Source of the DNA: Glaciecola sp. UBA1851
GTDB taxonomy: Bacteria > Pseudomonadota > Gammaproteobacteria > Enterobacterales > Alteromonadaceae
DNA: 6,245 nucleotides
Assembly: GCA_002338515.1 (NCBI GenBank)
Contig: DDIL01000057.1
Coordinates: forward strand, 34,971 to 41,215
Reading direction: 5' to 3'
The notes under the pieces are model-generated. The model made no database searches. It saw nothing but the letters and a program-made list of their open reading frames with translations, and was not told the origin of the DNA. The stretch's first letter is position 1. Every line of letters begins with the position of its first letter. Shown in pieces: positions 4,186-6,245 of the stretch. A program made the translations under genes and the position numbers.

Positions 4186-5718
4186 ATGATCAAATACGTC
4201 ATTTTTATATTTTTCATTAGTAGTTTATTTAGCACAGTTGCTGCGGATACAAGATACAAATCGCTAAGTGCGGATAGTAAACATCCCGAATTTTATAAAG
4301 GTTGGAGCTGTTATACAGCAAGCGATGCTCAAGTACGTAAAAAGCAAGTCACAGACGGTATTCTCCCCTACATGGTGTTTGAAGGTGAAACTAAGCCTGT
4401 AAGTGTTGCAACGCGCATGAATATGTCTAAAACTCCGGCTTTTTCTGTCGCGGTAATTCATAATGGAAAGCTTGACTGGAGCCAAGCTTGGGGCAAATTA
4501 CAAGAAGATGGCGGCAATGCTGATTGCGATAGCCTCTTTCAAGCGGGGTCACTCGCCAAGCCAGTAACGCTAATGGCTGCACTGCGGATGAAAGCGTCAG
4601 GATTAGTTGATTTTGATCAGGATATCGAAACTTACTTTTCATCTTATCGTTTACCTGAGGGTCAGCAAAGCAAATCTAATCCTATAACACTACGTAATTT
4701 GCTCTCACATTCAGCTGGTATTGTGCGTGGTGGATATGCTGGCTACGCAAACAATGAAGCAATGCCAACAGATGAACAGATTGTGCGCGGTGAAGCACCG
4801 AGCAACTCGCGAAAAGTAGAAGTAGTGAATAAACCCGGCGAGTCGCTCGCTTATTCAGGTGGTGGATATACTTTAATTGAAATTGCTCTACAGGATGAGC
4901 TGAATAGACCTTTTGAGCTAATAATGCGCGATTGGCTGCTTGCTCCGATTGGCATGAAGCAAGCAGATTTTACTGTGCCTTTGCCCTTGTCTAAACATTC
5001 TCACACCGCTCGCGGGCATGAAATAGATGGCAGCGTTATTGCTGGCGGCTGGAACAACTATCCCGAACAGGCTGCTGCGGGTTTGTGGGCAACGGCCACG
5101 GACTTGGCTATGTTTTTGTTGGAGTTGCACAAGGGCTATCATGGTAAAAGCGATGTATTTACTCAGGCTAGTATCGAAGACATACTATCGACGCCTATCG
5201 CTAACCACGCTTACGGTTTCAGGTTAATTAACGATGGCAATGGACAAGTCTTTATGACTCATTATGGTGGCACTGTGGGGTATAGAGCAGGAATTACTCT
5301 GAACTTGAGAACTGGCAATGGGGCAGTGTTTTTAGCTAACTCTGACAATGGTTCAAACCTGGGTGAAGAGTTCTTCAGCGCAGTCGCTCGAGCCTATGAA
5401 TGGCCCGTGTTCCGAGAGAAAATCATCAAGCGCGTTAAGCATTCCCCCGAATTCTTAAAATCACTTACAGGAACTTATAATTTTCCAACACAGAACTGGA
5501 AAGTATCAGTAGTTCAACAGCAGGAATCGTTGCAATTTGTATTTCCGGCAGGAAATCGCCTCCCGCTTACTATGGTTGGCATTGAAGGAAGTGAACATCA
5601 GTTTGCGCATGAAACCGGTGTTATCGCTCGCTTTTATGACGAAGGTGAGGGTTTAAAGGTGCATATATTTGGACAAACTGGGCAACGCCATGTCAGTGTT
5701 AGTAGCAATTCCAACTAG
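4186..5718 (+). CDS. exported serine hydrolase, beta-lactamase (class C)/penicillin-binding fold
   Basis: The 510-residue protein has a signal peptide (1-20, MIKYVIFIFFISSLFSTVAA) cut before Asp21, so it acts in the periplasm or outside the cell. The beta-lactamase-like domain covers about 75-405. GSLAKPVT holds the SxxK nucleophile and base, Ser122 and Lys125. LLSHSAGI is at 172-179. The Tyr-x-x motif is Tyr223-Ser224-Gly225 (LAYSGGGY), where true class C enzymes have Tyr-Ala/Ser-Asn. His359-Tyr360-Gly361 (THYGGTVGYRAG) replaces Lys-Thr-Gly. These variants are usual in esterases, D-aminopeptidases and PBP4*-like hydrolases, so resistance to beta-lactams should not be inferred. Residues 421-507 form a small beta-rich C-terminal domain (FLKSLTGTYNFPTQNWKVSV and on), as often found in this group. 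Cys42 and Cys114 could pair. AGGGG at 4174-4178, 7 nt upstream, sets the ATG. The substrate is unknown. Confidence 0.92.
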   Translation: MIKYVIFIFFISSLFSTVAADTRYKSLSADSKHPEFYKGWSCYTASDAQVRKKQVTDGILPYMVFEGETKPVSVATRMNMSKTPAFSVAVIHNGKLDWSQAWGKLQEDGGNADCDSLFQAGSLAKPVTLMAALRMKASGLVDFDQDIETYFSSYRLPEGQQSKSNPITLRNLLSHSAGIVRGGYAGYANNEAMPTDEQIVRGEAPSNSRKVEVVNKPGESLAYSGGGYTLIEIALQDELNRPFELIMRDWLLAPIGMKQADFTVPLPLSKHSHTARGHEIDGSVIAGGWNNYPEQAAAGLWATATDLAMFLLELHKGYHGKSDVFTQASIEDILSTPIANHAYGFRLINDGNGQVFMTHYGGTVGYRAGITLNLRTGNGAVFLANSDNGSNLGEEFFSAVARAYEWPVFREKIIKRVKHSPEFLKSLTGTYNFPTQNWKVSVVQQQESLQFVFPAGNRLPLTMVGIEGSEHQFAHETGVIARFYDEGEGLKVHIFGQTGQRHVSVSSNSN

Positions 5719-6036
5719 ATATTTATACTTGATGTGTTGCTATATATGCTGGTCTTGTGCCCAATCGCTCGATATAAGCCGAAACCTTGGTGCTTGCTAT
5801 GAGCGTACCAAACATGACTGCCAGTTTTGAATTGCGTCCGGATTTATTGCTAAACGATGCTGATGCCCATTTTTTTAAGAGCATTCAAATAGGGAACGTT
5901 TAGCTATTGACCCTAGTATTTGTTTTCTTTGTACAAGTATATTGATGCACTGAAACGCGTTATAAAATGAAATTGTAATCAGTAGATGAAATGTCTCATT
6001 GTTTAACAGGCTGTTGCCAATAATCAGACAACCTAG

Positions 6037-6051
6037 CACTCGAATCGAGTG
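6037..6051. repeat. 15-bp palindrome CACTCGA-A-TCGAGTG
   Basis: The two 7-bp arms are perfect reverse complements around a single A. With a one-base centre this is better suited to a DNA operator for a dimeric regulator than to an RNA hairpin. An RNA form with a 6-bp stem and AAU loop, followed by TTTGCATTTTTATT, could act as a weak rightward terminator. It ends 26 nt before a perfect TATAAT box, so it would cover or lie just upstream of the -35 region. I cannot name the binding protein. Confidence 0.5.
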
Positions 6052-6052
6052 T

Positions 6053-6083
6053 TTGCATTTTTATTAGCAACTGCTTTTATAAT
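6053..6083 (+). promoter_or_regulatory. candidate rightward promoter with perfect -10
   Basis: TATAAT at 6078-6083 matches the -10 consensus exactly. The nearest -35 candidate is TTGCAT (6053-6058), with a 19-nt spacer and only 3 of 6 matches, so the promoter may need an activator. The palindrome at 6037-6051 abuts its upstream edge. Any gene it serves starts near or beyond the right edge. Confidence 0.3.
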
Positions 6084-6130
6084 GACAAGTCCGGTCATAC
6101 CTTTTACTAGATTTTAAAAATACCCTAGGT

Positions 6131-6151
6131 CATTCCCACGAAAGTGGGAAC
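6131..6151. repeat. dRS3/REP-like hairpin ATTCCC-N8-GGGAA
   Basis: TTCCCAC (6133-6139) and GTGGGAA (6144-6150) form a perfect 7-bp stem closed by the stable tetraloop GAAA. AGG (6127-6129) and CCT (6151-6153) can extend it past a 3-nt bulge. ATTCCC-N8-GGGAA matches the neisserial dRS3 core except for a final C in place of T, and resembles short intergenic repeats common in many Proteobacteria. No T-run follows, so it is a repeat element rather than a terminator. Only one copy is in this window. Confidence 0.55.
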
Positions 6152-6245
6152 CTTCAAAAACACAAGAAATGTTTAAACACCAATAGTGTTGAGGTTATTG
6201 AAAATAAAAAGCTTTTTGTGAAGTTGCTATGCTGTTTAGGGGGTT

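Larger units (their letters stand above)
5719..6245. other. 527-nt region with regulatory-looking elements but no supported gene
   Basis: A 34-residue ATG frame (5799-5903) has no ribosome site. Three elements are listed separately: a 15-bp palindrome, a TATAAT promoter candidate and a REP-like hairpin. AACAC-CAATA-GTGTT (6176-6190) and the AT palindrome AAAAAGCTTTTT (6206-6217) lie near the right edge. An ATG at 6229 could begin a rightward gene, but too few codons are visible to judge. No hairpin with a U-tract directly follows the hydrolase stop. Confidence 0.5.

Noticed and set aside
4264..5227. Several frames of 66-74 residues inside the hydrolase gene on both strands
   Set aside because: They are shadows of the 510-residue gene.
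5799..5903. 34-residue frame beginning MSVPNMTASFELRPDLLL
   Set aside because: It has no ribosome site and no known homologue in memory. Upstream it closes at a TAA after seven further codons.

Overview
The window looks like a piece of an accessory region from a moderately AT-rich marine-type Gammaproteobacterium, most probably of the Alteromonadales. That placement is inference, based on the base composition, the exported-protein content and the style of the partial PEP-CTERM-like gene at the left edge. No rRNA, tRNA, CRISPR array, transposase or integrase was found. The five genes I can support cover only about 55% of the window, far below the usual bacterial coding density. The gaps hold hairpins, tiny open frames and possible gene remnants.

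Layout, left to right. (1) 1-413, minus strand: the N-terminal part of an exported protein with a signal peptide, continuing off the left edge. (2) 414-1549: a long gap. It holds a promoter for that gene, two overlapping tiny frames on the plus strand (776-847 and 840-941, the second a single-span membrane peptide) ending in a stem-loop, a GC-rich repeat patch near 1205-1253, and an open remnant at 1292-1477. (3) 1485-2370: a compact regulatory operon. A four-helix DUF2975 membrane protein is followed 8 nt later by a 71-residue Cro/C1-type HTH regulator that starts at GTG. The operon has a short leader frame at its 5' end. At its 3' end an inverted repeat runs exactly to the HTH stop codon, and a possible 16-residue hydrophobic peptide overlaps that stop. 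(4) 2371-3007: a gap with two compact hairpins and a long minus-strand frame broken by one TGA. (5) 3008-3763: an exported protein of unknown function, loosely like the GLPGLI/DUF4412 type. (6) 3764-4185: a gap with a leftward terminator-like hairpin and a promoter. (7) 4186-5718: an exported serine hydrolase of the beta-lactamase/class C fold with SxxK, Tyr-Ser-Gly and His-x-Gly motifs and a small C-terminal beta domain. (8) 5719-6245: a gap with a 15-bp palindrome next to a perfect TATAAT and a dRS3/REP-like hairpin.

Three of the five genes encode exported proteins (envelope or extracellular). The DUF2975-HTH pair is the only clear functional module: a small DNA-binding protein made together with a membrane partner. 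I see no evidence that the hydrolase, the 251-residue secreted protein and the regulatory pair act in one pathway; each seems to have its own transcription start. No complete new system is demonstrated. The best candidates for something undescribed are the overlapping small frames at 776-941 and the structured 3' end of the DUF2975-HTH operon.
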